Source: Sphingopyxis solisilvae (GTDB lineage: Bacteria > Pseudomonadota > Alphaproteobacteria > Sphingomonadales > Sphingomonadaceae). Taken from it: DNA of 64,000 bases. The notes beneath the pieces were generated by a model, which had not been told where the DNA came from, did not search any database, and saw only the letters and a program-made list of their open reading frames with translations. This document shows positions 39,280 through 47,448 of the stretch, in pieces. Each line of letters opens with the position of its first letter. The first letter of the stretch is position 1. A program made the position numbers and the translations under genes. The stretch is from assembly GCF_015475875.1 (NCBI RefSeq), contig NZ_JADKYM010000005.1, forward strand, positions 1 through 64,000. The letters run 5' to 3'.

Positions 39280-39591
39280 TCAGGCTTCTTTTCTGACGAA
39301 CTGACTCGCAAACCGCGTGTTATACGCATGGAAGTCGCCTTCAGGCGTCACGACAAGTTCCGTTACATTGGAGCGTTGGAAATTGTCTTCGTTAGATGCG
39401 TCATCGATTTTAAGGCTTACGGTGACGGCTCCGTCGTCATCTCCGATCAGCTTGTAGTCGTAATCAACCGTTTGACCGAAGCAGACGACTTCGCCTCCTG
39501 AAATAATCAACTCGGAATTTGGATCATCTAGGTCAGTCCAATGGCCCTGCATTTGCTTCGGCAGCGATGAACCACGATCAAATTTTTCCAT
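39280..39591 (-). CDS. Hypothetical protein, low GC
   Basis: 103 residues from ATG 39591, with GGAGAGG directly upstream; a TTG at 39603 is less likely. The DNA is clearly poorer in G+C than its neighbours and the codon use is different (many A/T-ending codons), which suggests recent transfer. The protein is acidic (for example GDDDGAVTVSLKIDD) and beta-rich, with MQGHWTDLDDPNSELIISGG near the start. No domain was recognised. It stands alone next to the repeat cluster and LysR scar. Confidence 0.7.
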   Translation of the reverse strand: MEKFDRGSSLPKQMQGHWTDLDDPNSELIISGGEVVCFGQTVDYDYKLIGDDDGAVTVSLKIDDASNEDNFQRSNVTELVVTPEGDFHAYNTRFASQFVRKEA

Positions 39592-39634
39592 TTGCCTCTC
39601 CAACGCGCGTATTCACCGGGTTTCTGAGTGCTAT

Positions 39635-41014
39635 TCAACACTCCACCACACTAACCGCCAGCCCGCCTTTCGACGTTTCCTTATATTTATCGCGCATGTC
39701 GCGTCCGGTTTGCAGCATCGTCGCGATCACCGTGTCCAAACTCACCACATGCGTGCCGTCGCCGATCATCGCGATGCGGCTCGCGTCGATCGCCTTGATC
39801 GCGCCCATCGCGTTGCGTTCGATGCACGGGATCTGGACGAGGCCTCCAATGGGATCGCAGGTAAGCCCCAGATTATGCTCCATGCCGATCTCGGCGGCAT
39901 TTTCGACCTGCGCGTTGGTGCCGCCGAGCGCCGCGGTCAGCCCCGCCGCCGCCATCGAACAGGCGACCCCGACCTCGCCCTGGCAGCCGACTTCGGCGCC
40001 CGAGATGCTGGCGTTGCGCTTGTAAAGCGCACCGACCGCGCCCGCCGCAAGCAGGAAGGTCCGCACCCCCGCTGCGTCGCCGCGATAGCTGCGCCGATAA
40101 TAGCGGATCACCGCGGGGATGATCCCCGCCGCGCCGTTGGTCGGTGCGGTGACGACCTTGCCGCCCGCGGCATTTTCCTCGTTCACCGCCATAGCCCACA
40201 GGTTGATCCAGTCCATCATCGCGAGCGGATCGGTGAGATTTTGTTCGTGGCGGTTGCGGATGTCGGCGGCGATCTGCGGCGCGCGGCGCTTGACCTTCAG
40301 CCCACCGGGGAGAATCCCGGTGCTGCAACAGCCGGCGTCGATCGACGCATCCATCGCGCCCGCGATCGCGTCGAGCCCGGCCTCGACCTCGGCCAATGGG
40401 CGATGGACGAGCTCGTTTTCCAGCATCATTTCGGCAAAGCTCTTGCCCGACGCCGCGCCCATGCTCAGCAGGTCGGCGCCCGAGGTGAAGGCGAAGGGGA
40501 GTTCGACCTCATCCTCCGCCCCGCGGCTGTTGCGTCCCGCCTCGTCCTCGTCGACCACGAAACCGCCGCCGATCGAGAAATACATTCGCTTCGCCAGGAT
40601 CTCGCCGTCGGCGTCGCGCGCCGTGAAGCTCACCGCATTGCTATGGAACGGCTGGCGCTGGCGCATCTGGAAATGCAGGTCACGCGCGGGTTGGAAGCGG
40701 ACGCGTTGGCGCCCGAGCAGATAGAGAAAGCCTTCGCCATTGGCGCGGTCCCAATGCGCAGTGATGGCAGCCAGACTGGTGCTGGCGGGAATCTCGCCCG
40801 CCAGCCCCGCGACGATCGCGGTGTCGGCAGCGTGGCCCTTCCCCGTCAGCGCGAGCGAGCCGTAAAGGTCGGCCTCAACATGCGCGGTGCGGCCCAGCAT
40901 CGCCTGCTCGTCGAGCCAGACGGTGAACCGCCGCGCCGCGACCATCGGGCCGACGGTGTGTGAGCTCGACGGTCCGACACCGATTTTGAAGAGTTCGAAG
41001 AGGCTGATTGTCAT
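39635..41014 (-). CDS. sdaA: L-serine ammonia-lyase, single-chain iron-sulfur type
   Basis: 459 residues, the single-polypeptide SdaA. It converts L-serine to pyruvate and ammonia with a 4Fe-4S cluster. The opening SLFELFKIGVGPSSSHTVGPM is diagnostic, as are DAGCCSTGILPGGL and EIGMEHNLGLTCDPIGGLVQ, which carry Cys ligands. Full length, no sign of damage. It is followed (3') by the low-GC gene and preceded by family 2 repeat copy B. Confidence 0.96.
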   Translation of the reverse strand: MTISLFELFKIGVGPSSSHTVGPMVAARRFTVWLDEQAMLGRTAHVEADLYGSLALTGKGHAADTAIVAGLAGEIPASTSLAAITAHWDRANGEGFLYLLGRQRVRFQPARDLHFQMRQRQPFHSNAVSFTARDADGEILAKRMYFSIGGGFVVDEDEAGRNSRGAEDEVELPFAFTSGADLLSMGAASGKSFAEMMLENELVHRPLAEVEAGLDAIAGAMDASIDAGCCSTGILPGGLKVKRRAPQIAADIRNRHEQNLTDPLAMMDWINLWAMAVNEENAAGGKVVTAPTNGAAGIIPAVIRYYRRSYRGDAAGVRTFLLAAGAVGALYKRNASISGAEVGCQGEVGVACSMAAAGLTAALGGTNAQVENAAEIGMEHNLGLTCDPIGGLVQIPCIERNAMGAIKAIDASRIAMIGDGTHVVSLDTVIATMLQTGRDMRDKYKETSKGGLAVSVVEC

Positions 41015-41085
41015 GACGGCGCCTATAGAGGCGGCGCCGTCAACACGATAGGTACCAGTTCAAATTTCCCTACGGCATCCGTGAA

Positions 41086-41215
41086 ATCCTCCCTGCGGCA
41101 TAGCCGTGGGGAGGGGGACCATCCGCAGGATGGTGGAGGGGCAGCGACGTCGCGCCATGGCCCCTCCGTCAGCGCTTCGCGCTGCCACCTCCCCATCGCT
41201 GCGCGACAGGGAGGA
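41086..41215. repeat. Family 2 repeat, copy B
   Basis: 130 bases, the inverted partner of copy A at 12038: same ATCCTCCCTG / CAGGGAGGAT ends and the same inner hairpins in reverse order. It ends 8 bases before the sodB stop codon (3' side), as copy A lies just 3' of fsa. Confidence 0.9.
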
Positions 41216-41223
41216 TCGTTGGT

Positions 41224-41838
41224 TTACGCCGGATAGGTCCAGGTCGTATCGCGCGCGAAATTCTCTGCCGCGAAATCCCAGTTGAGCAGTTCGTCGACCA
41301 CCGCGTCGACATAGGCCGGGCGCAGATTCTTGCGGTCGATGTAATAGGCATGTTCCCACACGTCGATGACGAGCAGCGGCTTGATCCCCGCGACAAGTTC
41401 GGTGCCCGCATCGTGGGTGTCGGTGACCGACAGCGCGCCGTCGCGCGACACCAACCATGCCCAGCCCGAGGCGAAATGGTTGACCGCGGTGTCCTTCAGC
41501 TTCTTTTTCAGGTCATCGAGCGACCCGAAATCGCGCTCGATGGCGGCGAGCAGATCGCCCTTGGGCTCGGTTTTGTTCGGGCTCAGGCTTTCCCAGTAAA
41601 AGGCATGGTTCCACGACTGGGCGCTGTTGTTGAACAGCCCCTTGTTCCCCGAACCTTCGGCGTGGTGGATGATTTCCTCGAGGCTCTTGTCGGCAAGCTC
41701 GGTACCCTCGATCGCGGCGTTCGTCTTGTCGACATAGGCCTTGTGATGCTTGCCATGGTGCGTCGCCAGCGTGTCGGCCGAAATATGCGGCGCCAGCGCA
41801 TCCTGAGCGTAAGGCAGAGGCGGATGGGCGATCGTCAT
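41224..41838 (-). CDS. sodB: Superoxide dismutase, Fe type
   Basis: 204 residues from ATG 41838, which has GGAG 5 bases upstream; an in-frame ATG at 41850 is possible. Dismutes superoxide. Metal ligands: His27 (THHGKHHKAY), His78 (SWNHAFYW) and the Asp and His of VIDVWEHAYY. The Gln in NNSAQSWNH favours iron over manganese. No signal peptide, so cytoplasmic. A palindromic repeat lies upstream at 41939. Confidence 0.96.
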   Translation of the reverse strand: MTIAHPPLPYAQDALAPHISADTLATHHGKHHKAYVDKTNAAIEGTELADKSLEEIIHHAEGSGNKGLFNNSAQSWNHAFYWESLSPNKTEPKGDLLAAIERDFGSLDDLKKKLKDTAVNHFASGWAWLVSRDGALSVTDTHDAGTELVAGIKPLLVIDVWEHAYYIDRKNLRPAYVDAVVDELLNWDFAAENFARDTTWTYPA

Positions 41839-41938
41839 GGCAGTCTCCATTTTGTTTATCAGAGGGGATGAGGGCTTAAACTCGGTATCGAGGTGCGGGG
41901 TTGCAAGGTTTGCGTGGGGAAATTTTCTCGCCAAATCC

Positions 41939-42021
41939 GTCATTGCGAGGAGCCGAAGGCGACGCGGCAATCCAGAGCGGCGTAAACCGCCCTGGATTGC
42001 TTCGCTTCGCTCGCAACGACG
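41939..42021. repeat. Family 1 palindromic repeat, copy 4
   Basis: An 83-base copy between the sodB start and the ligase stop (7 bases away). It carries the longer left arm variant with GAGGAGCCGAAGGCGACGCGG, as in copy 5. Confidence 0.92.
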
Positions 42022-42028
42022 GCGAGAT

Positions 42029-43714
42029 TTACGTCACCATCGCCAGCAACGTCGCGATGCGATCTGCCTCCTCGGCGGGTTTGTCGCGGCGGATGCGCGA
42101 AATGCGCGGGAAGCGCATCGCGAGGCCCGACTTGTGGCGCTTCGACGCATGGATCGAATCGAACGCGACTTCGAGCACCAGCGACTTTTCGACCTCGCGC
42201 ACCGGGCCGAACCGGTTCAGCGTGTTGTCGCGCACAAACTTGTCGAGCCATTTCAGCTCCTCGTCGGTGAATCCCGAATAGGCCTTGCCGACCGGCAGCA
42301 ACTCGCCATCGTCGCTCCAGCAGCCGAATGTATAGTCCGAGTAAAAGCTCGCGCGGCGGCCGTTGCCGCGCTGCGCGTACATCATCACGCAATCGGCGGT
42401 GAGCGGGTCGCGCTTCCATTTATACCACAGCCCCGCGCGCCGCCCTGCGACATAAGGCGCATCGCGGCGCTTGAGCATCACCCCCTCGATCGCCGCATCG
42501 CGCGCACCTGCACGACGGTTCGCGAGATCGTCGAAATCCTTGGCGTCGATCACTTGCGACAGGTCGAAATGGCTGTCGGCGAGGCGCGGGACGAAGGCTT
42601 CGAGCTGCCGCCGTCGCTCGGTCCATGGAAGCGGACGCAGGTCGTTGCCGTCCACCGCGAGCAAATCATAGACGCGCACGAACGCCGGATAATCGGCGAG
42701 CATCTTTTTCGACACCGTCTTGCGCCCCAGCCGCTGTTGCAATGCGTTAAAGCTCGCGGCCTCACCCCCCTGCGCCTCTCCGCGCACCAGCAGTTCGCCA
42801 TCGATCACCGCATCCTGATCGAACGCCGCGACCAGTTCGGGAAAGGCACCGCTGATCTCTTCACCGCCGCGGCTGTAGATGCGCGTCTCGCCGCCGCCGT
42901 GGACAATCTGGACGCGAATGCCGTCCCATTTCCACTCGGCGGCATAGTCGGTGAGGTCGATGCTCTCCTCCTCGAGCGGATGCGCGAGCATGAAGGGACG
43001 GAAGAAGGCGACATCGGCAAGGTCGGGCCGCTCCGCCCTGCCCTCGCCCCAGGCGAACAGCGGCGCATAGGGCGGCGGGATCGCGTGCCACAGCTCCTCG
43101 ACGTCATCAACAGGCACGTCGAACGCCTGCGCGAACGCCTGTTTCGCCAGCCGCGCCGACACCCCGACGCGCATCCCGCCCAGCGCGAGCTTGAGCAGCG
43201 CATAGCGGCCATCGGCGTCGAGGCGGTCGAGGAGGGACGCGAGGATTTCAGGGGCGGTGGCGCGCGTGGCGGCGGACAGCGCATCGACGGCTTGGGCAAC
43301 CGACATTTCGCCCTCTCCTTCAGGGGAGGGCAGCGAGACTTGGGAGCTTTGCTCCCTAGTCGCAGCGGGTGGGATCCATCGGCCTTGCGCGAGGCCGATG
43401 GACCCCACCCCCAGCCCCTCCCCTGAAGGGGAGGGGTGAAAAGGTTCAGGCCAGAGCAGCGCCGCCGTCTCGGCCGTATCGCCCACAAAATGCCGCGATA
43501 GCCGGAACAATTCCTCATCGACCCGCGTCGCCAGCAATGCGCGCACCATCGCCGATTTCACCGCAGGGAAATCGAGGCTCTCGGTCAGCGCCGCGATCGC
43601 CCAGCCGCGGTCAGGATCGGGCGTATGCTCCAGATAATCGGCGATCAGCGCCAGCTTCGAATTGCGCGACCGCGTGTAGATCAGCCGGTCGATCAACGCC
43701 GCAAAGCGTTTCAC
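42029..43714 (-). CDS. ATP-dependent DNA ligase (cisATP type) with repeat-encoded insert
   Basis: 561 residues from a GTG at 43714 that overlaps the exonuclease stop (GTGA). Adenylation motif I is EWKWDGIRVQ with nucleophile Lys262; motif IIIa/IV parts such as VIDGELLVRG and EGVMLKRRDAPYVAGRR follow, then an OB-fold C-terminus. The N-terminal DNA-binding domain covers residues 1-240. Within it, residues of about 92-136 (PSPSGEGLGVGSIGLAQ through LPSPEGEGE) are encoded by a palindromic family 3 repeat, making the protein longer than the roughly 530 residues usual for the family. The repeat keeps the frame open. Seals nicks, probably as last step of the repair operon. Confidence 0.9.
   Translation of the reverse strand: MKRFAALIDRLIYTRSRNSKLALIADYLEHTPDPDRGWAIAALTESLDFPAVKSAMVRALLATRVDEELFRLSRHFVGDTAETAALLWPEPFHPSPSGEGLGVGSIGLAQGRWIPPAATREQSSQVSLPSPEGEGEMSVAQAVDALSAATRATAPEILASLLDRLDADGRYALLKLALGGMRVGVSARLAKQAFAQAFDVPVDDVEELWHAIPPPYAPLFAWGEGRAERPDLADVAFFRPFMLAHPLEEESIDLTDYAAEWKWDGIRVQIVHGGGETRIYSRGGEEISGAFPELVAAFDQDAVIDGELLVRGEAQGGEAASFNALQQRLGRKTVSKKMLADYPAFVRVYDLLAVDGNDLRPLPWTERRRQLEAFVPRLADSHFDLSQVIDAKDFDDLANRRAGARDAAIEGVMLKRRDAPYVAGRRAGLWYKWKRDPLTADCVMMYAQRGNGRRASFYSDYTFGCWSDDGELLPVGKAYSGFTDEELKWLDKFVRDNTLNRFGPVREVEKSLVLEVAFDSIHASKRHKSGLAMRFPRISRIRRDKPAEEADRIATLLAMVT
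43311..43437. repeat. Family 3 repeat, copy 2, inside the ligase coding sequence
   Basis: 127 bases with the family 3 core (CAGCGAGACTTGG, hairpin GGAGCTTTGCTCC, CTAGTCGCAGCGGGTGG) and ends CCCTCTCCTTCAGGGG / CCCCTGAAGGGGAGGGG. Unlike the other copies it lies within a gene and is translated in frame, with no stop codon in the used frame. Confidence 0.92.
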
Positions 43715-44724
43715 GCTTCTTCCTCCAGATCGCGCCCGACCAGATGCAGCGCGCGCGCCTTGCGCTGATGCAGTTCGCACCAGCGCAGCAGGCCGTCCTC
43801 GCTGCCATGCGTGATCCACGTTTCCTTCGGGTTCACCTCGGCGATCGTCGTCGTCAGCTCGTCCCAATCGGCATGGTCCGAAATCACCAGCGGGAGTTCG
43901 ACCATCCGCTGCCGCGCGCGCTGGCGCACCCGCATCCAGCCCGATGCCATCGCGGTGACCGGATCGGGCAGTCGCCGCGACCAGCGGTCGTTGAGCGCCG
44001 ACGGCGGTGCAACGACGATCTGCCCTGCCATGTCGGCCTTGTCGGTTTCGCTGACCAGCCGTAGCTCGCCAAGATCGACGCCATGCGCCGCATAAAGCGC
44101 GCACATCTTTTCCATCGCGCCGTGGATATAGATCGGCGCATCCCATCCCGCGGCGCGCAGTTCGGCGATCACCCGCTGCGCCTTGCCCAGCGCATAGGCG
44201 CCGACCAGCACGCAGCGATCGGGTTCGGCGCGCACCGCGCCGATCAACTTGGCGATCTCGTCTGACGTGGGAGGGTGGCGGAACACCGGTAGGCCAAAGG
44301 TCGCCTCGGTGATAAAGATGTCGCACGGTACGAATTCAAAGGCCACGCAAGTCGGGTCGGGGCGGCGTTTATAGTCGCCGGTGATGACGATCCGCTCGCC
44401 CGCATATTCCATCAAAATTTGCGCGCTGCCCAGCACATGTCCCGCGGGGAAAAAGCTGAAGCGCACCCCGCCCCGCTCGAACCCGTCACCATAACCGAAC
44501 GCCTGATTGTGGCTCGCCTCGACATCGACGCCATAGCGCAGCGCCATGATCGCCAGCGTTTCGGGGGTCGCGAACACCGCACCATGGCCGCTGCGCGCAT
44601 GGTCGGCATGGCCGTGAGTAACAGCGGCGCGTTCGACGGGCCGCGACGGGTCGATCCACAGGTCGGCGGGCTTCACATACAGCCCGTGCGGATGTGGTTC
44701 GAGCCAGGACTTGGGCTTCGCCAT
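43711..44724 (-). CDS. Ligase-associated DNA exonuclease, metallo-beta-lactamase fold
   Basis: 337 residues. The zinc motif HGHADH (THGHADHARSGHG, residues 36-48) and later metal-ligand motifs (AGHVLGSAQI, ITGDYKR, SDHADW) define a metallo-beta-lactamase/beta-CASP-like nuclease of the ligase-associated group, the DNA end-processing partner of cisATP ligase. Its ATG shares a base with the UdgX stop (TGATG) and its stop overlaps the ligase GTG, so all three are tightly coupled. Nuclease activity is inferred from family. Confidence 0.9.
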   Translation of the reverse strand: MAKPKSWLEPHPHGLYVKPADLWIDPSRPVERAAVTHGHADHARSGHGAVFATPETLAIMALRYGVDVEASHNQAFGYGDGFERGGVRFSFFPAGHVLGSAQILMEYAGERIVITGDYKRRPDPTCVAFEFVPCDIFITEATFGLPVFRHPPTSDEIAKLIGAVRAEPDRCVLVGAYALGKAQRVIAELRAAGWDAPIYIHGAMEKMCALYAAHGVDLGELRLVSETDKADMAGQIVVAPPSALNDRWSRRLPDPVTAMASGWMRVRQRARQRMVELPLVISDHADWDELTTTIAEVNPKETWITHGSEDGLLRWCELHQRKARALHLVGRDLEEEA

Positions 44725-46151
44725 CAGGCCGCCAGCTTTCGCGCCTGCGCGAGGTCGGCGACGAACGCCGCGCGTTCCTGCGCCGCCCGCGCGCGGTCGG
44801 GCAGGCGCAGCAGATAGGACGGATGGATCGTCGCGATCAGTTTCGTGCCCCCAGCCAGTTCGTGCACCGCACCGCGCATCGACGCGATGCTCGCGGCCTT
44901 GCCGGTCACTCCGCGCAGCGCGCTGCCGCCCAAGGTGACGATCAGGTCGGGCTGCACCAGCGCGCGTTCCTTGTCGAGCCACCAGCGGCAGCTGTCGATC
45001 TCCCCCGCCGTCGGGTTCTGGTGCAGCCGCCGCTTGCCGCGCGGTTCATATTTGAAATGCTTGACCGCGTTGGTCAGGAACAATCGCTGCCGATCAAGAC
45101 CGGCTTCTTCAAGTGCCTCGTTCAGCACCTGCCCCGCGGGTCCGACAAAGGGACGCCCCTGCAAATCCTCCTGATCGCCGGGCTGTTCGCCGACGAGCAT
45201 GATGCGCGCGCCCGCTGGCCCCTCGCCCGCGACACCTTGCGTTGCGTTGCACCCGATGGGGCAGCACGTACAATGATCGACCGCGCGCGCGACGTCGTTC
45301 AGCGTCCGGATATCGTCGTCGAGGAGCAGTTCGTCGGCCACGCGCGTCCGCCATTTGTCGGTCAAGGGGTTGGCCATGGAAACGGCGGCCCCGCGCATCC
45401 GTTCCACCCGCGCCCCGGCCCCGGCGAGCAGCGGCGCGATATCTTGCGCTTCGGGCAGGTTTTTCCAGTATTTCTTGGGCATTTCGGCGCGCATCGCGTC
45501 GATCTTGATCCGCGCGGGATTGAAGGTCGCGCCATAATAGGTGCGCCACTGATCCTCGACGACGTCACTATCGGGTACCTCGTCCTTCGTGCCGCCCGCG
45601 CCATAGCTCAGCGTCTCGTCGTGCCAGATCGCCCGCGCATCGGGGGTCACGATCGCCCAGTCCATGCCGTAAAAGCGGCGCTGGAAGAAGGGAGCGGTCA
45701 GTCGCAGGATATAATGGTCGGGTTCGAACCATGCAGCGAAGGATTCGCGGCCCGCTTGCTCGCCCAGCCGCCGGAAGCGCACGAACGCGTGCATCTTGTG
45801 AATGTCGCGGCGGATTGCCTTGTCGGTCTTGCTCAGCCAGTCGACGTCGGGATCGGTGCGCCGCGCCAGCAATTGCCGGTCGCGCAGACCGCGCCATACG
45901 ATGCGATAAAGCCGGGCCGGGACCGTGGGATCGCGGTGGCAAATAACCCGGTCGGCCATGGCGAGCAATTCGCGCGGCAGCGATATCGCAGCTCCCGATG
46001 CGGGCGGCGCGTTGTCACCGAACAACGACGCGCCCTCGTCGGCGCCGCGCCAACTGACATTCTCGGGCGCCACCCCGCCCGTCAGCAGCCCGCGCGCCGC
46101 ATCGCGCCATTCGGCAAAGTCGCCGGGACGGGCAAGCACGACCTCCCTCAT
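44724..46151 (-). CDS. UdgX-type uracil-DNA glycosylase fused to DUF4130 domain
   Basis: 475 residues, two domains. Residues of about 1-250 match the DUF4130/TIGR03915 domain that pairs with radical SAM repair proteins. Residues of about 270-475 are UdgX: GEQPGDQEDLQGRPFVGP (321-338), the R-loop KRRLH with catalytic His377, and HPSYLLR (443-449). Cys294, 296, 297 and 301 (CTCCPIGC) probably hold an iron-sulfur cluster. UdgX links covalently to the abasic site after removing uracil. It overlaps the radical SAM gene by four bases at its start. Confidence 0.92.
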   Translation of the reverse strand: MREVVLARPGDFAEWRDAARGLLTGGVAPENVSWRGADEGASLFGDNAPPASGAAISLPRELLAMADRVICHRDPTVPARLYRIVWRGLRDRQLLARRTDPDVDWLSKTDKAIRRDIHKMHAFVRFRRLGEQAGRESFAAWFEPDHYILRLTAPFFQRRFYGMDWAIVTPDARAIWHDETLSYGAGGTKDEVPDSDVVEDQWRTYYGATFNPARIKIDAMRAEMPKKYWKNLPEAQDIAPLLAGAGARVERMRGAAVSMANPLTDKWRTRVADELLLDDDIRTLNDVARAVDHCTCCPIGCNATQGVAGEGPAGARIMLVGEQPGDQEDLQGRPFVGPAGQVLNEALEEAGLDRQRLFLTNAVKHFKYEPRGKRRLHQNPTAGEIDSCRWWLDKERALVQPDLIVTLGGSALRGVTGKAASIASMRGAVHELAGGTKLIATIHPSYLLRLPDRARAAQERAAFVADLAQARKLAA

Positions 46152-47398
46152 AATGCCAGCGACAATTGTTCGGCGGGCGGCGCAAAGCGCGCGCGCAGGC
46201 TGGCGCTATCGGTCAGCGATCCCGGTCGCCAGTCAGGCGTGACAATGAACGGCAGCAGCTTCTTCACCGAGGCGGTCAATTTGGCGAGATCGCCTAACCG
46301 GAGCTTGCCCAGCCGCCGCGCCGCGACAATCCGATCGACGGCGCGTGTCCCCAGCCCCGGTACACGCAGCAGCATTTCACGCGGGGCGCGGTTGATGTCG
46401 ACAGGGAATGCCTCGCGCCGCTGAAGCGCCCAGGCGAGCTTGGGGTCGATCGCCAGGTCGAGCATCCCGTCGCGCGCGCCCTCCATGATCTCGGCGCGCT
46501 CAAAACCGTAAAACCGCAGCAGCCAGTCGGCCTGATACAGGCGATGCTCGCGAATCAGCGGCGGGCGCACCGGCGGCAGATCGCTGCTGGCGTCGGGGAT
46601 CGGGCTGTATGCCGAATAATAGACGCGGCGGAGGCGATAGCCCGAATAGAGGTTCGTCGCGGTCGCCAGAATGTCGTCGTCGCGCGATCCGTCGGCGCCG
46701 ACGATCATTTGTGTCGACTGTCCGGCAGGCGCAAAGCGCGGCGGCTTCGCCTTTTTGAGCAACCGCCCTTTCGCCGCCTCGATCGCGTCGTCGGCGCCGA
46801 CGCGCACCGACGCCATCGTCTTGCGGATCGTCTCCGGCCTCTTCTCGGGCGCAAAACTCTGCAATCCCGCCTCGGTCGGCAGCTCGACATTGGTCGACAG
46901 CCGGTCGGCGTAAAGTCCGGCGCGCGCGATCAAATCGGGCGCCGCACCGGCGATCGTCTTGAGATGAATATATCCGCCGAACCGATGCTCCTCGCGCAGG
47001 ATGCGCGCGACCTCGACCAGCTGTTCCATCGTATAATCTTCGGACCGAATGATCCCCGACGACAGGAACATCCCCTCGATATAGTTGCGCTTGTAGAAGT
47101 CGAGGGTGAGCCGAACCACTTCCTGCGGATTGAACCGCGCGCGCGGCACATTGCTCGACGCGCGATTGATGCAGAAGCGGCAATCGTAGATGCAGAAATT
47201 GGTGAGCAGGATCTTGAGCAGCGAGATACAGCGGCCGTCGGGCGCATAGCTATGGCAGATGCCCATGCCCTCGGTCGACCCGATGCCTTTGGTGCCGGTC
47301 GAATCACGATTGACCGTTCCCGACGACGCGCACGACGCGTCATATTTTGCCGCATCGGCCAGGATGCCGAGCTTTTCCAGAATCGCTTTTTCCGCCAT
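46148..47398 (-). CDS. Putative DNA modification/repair radical SAM protein
   Basis: 416 residues. Radical SAM cluster motif CIYDCRFC (Cys69, 73, 76; CX3CX2C). The C-terminus has a helix-hairpin-helix (LLRVPGLGTRAVDRIVAARR, near 350-370), which implies DNA binding. It matches the TIGR03916 family that is nearly always next to a DUF4130/UdgX protein. The chemical step is unknown; DNA base repair is the favoured idea. It is the first gene of a four-gene unit ending with the ligase; each junction is an overlap. Confidence 0.92.
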   Translation of the reverse strand: MAEKAILEKLGILADAAKYDASCASSGTVNRDSTGTKGIGSTEGMGICHSYAPDGRCISLLKILLTNFCIYDCRFCINRASSNVPRARFNPQEVVRLTLDFYKRNYIEGMFLSSGIIRSEDYTMEQLVEVARILREEHRFGGYIHLKTIAGAAPDLIARAGLYADRLSTNVELPTEAGLQSFAPEKRPETIRKTMASVRVGADDAIEAAKGRLLKKAKPPRFAPAGQSTQMIVGADGSRDDDILATATNLYSGYRLRRVYYSAYSPIPDASSDLPPVRPPLIREHRLYQADWLLRFYGFERAEIMEGARDGMLDLAIDPKLAWALQRREAFPVDINRAPREMLLRVPGLGTRAVDRIVAARRLGKLRLGDLAKLTASVKKLLPFIVTPDWRPGSLTDSASLRARFAPPAEQLSLAL

Positions 47399-47448
47399 GA
47401 TCCCCGTTTAACACGGGAACATAAAGCGAACAAATAAATCTGCCGTGT

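Noticed and set aside
43715..44326. N-terminal extension of the ligase frame
   Set aside because: It reads antisense-like sequence through the exonuclease gene in another frame; the GTG at 43714 overlaps the exonuclease stop and starts the true ligase domain.
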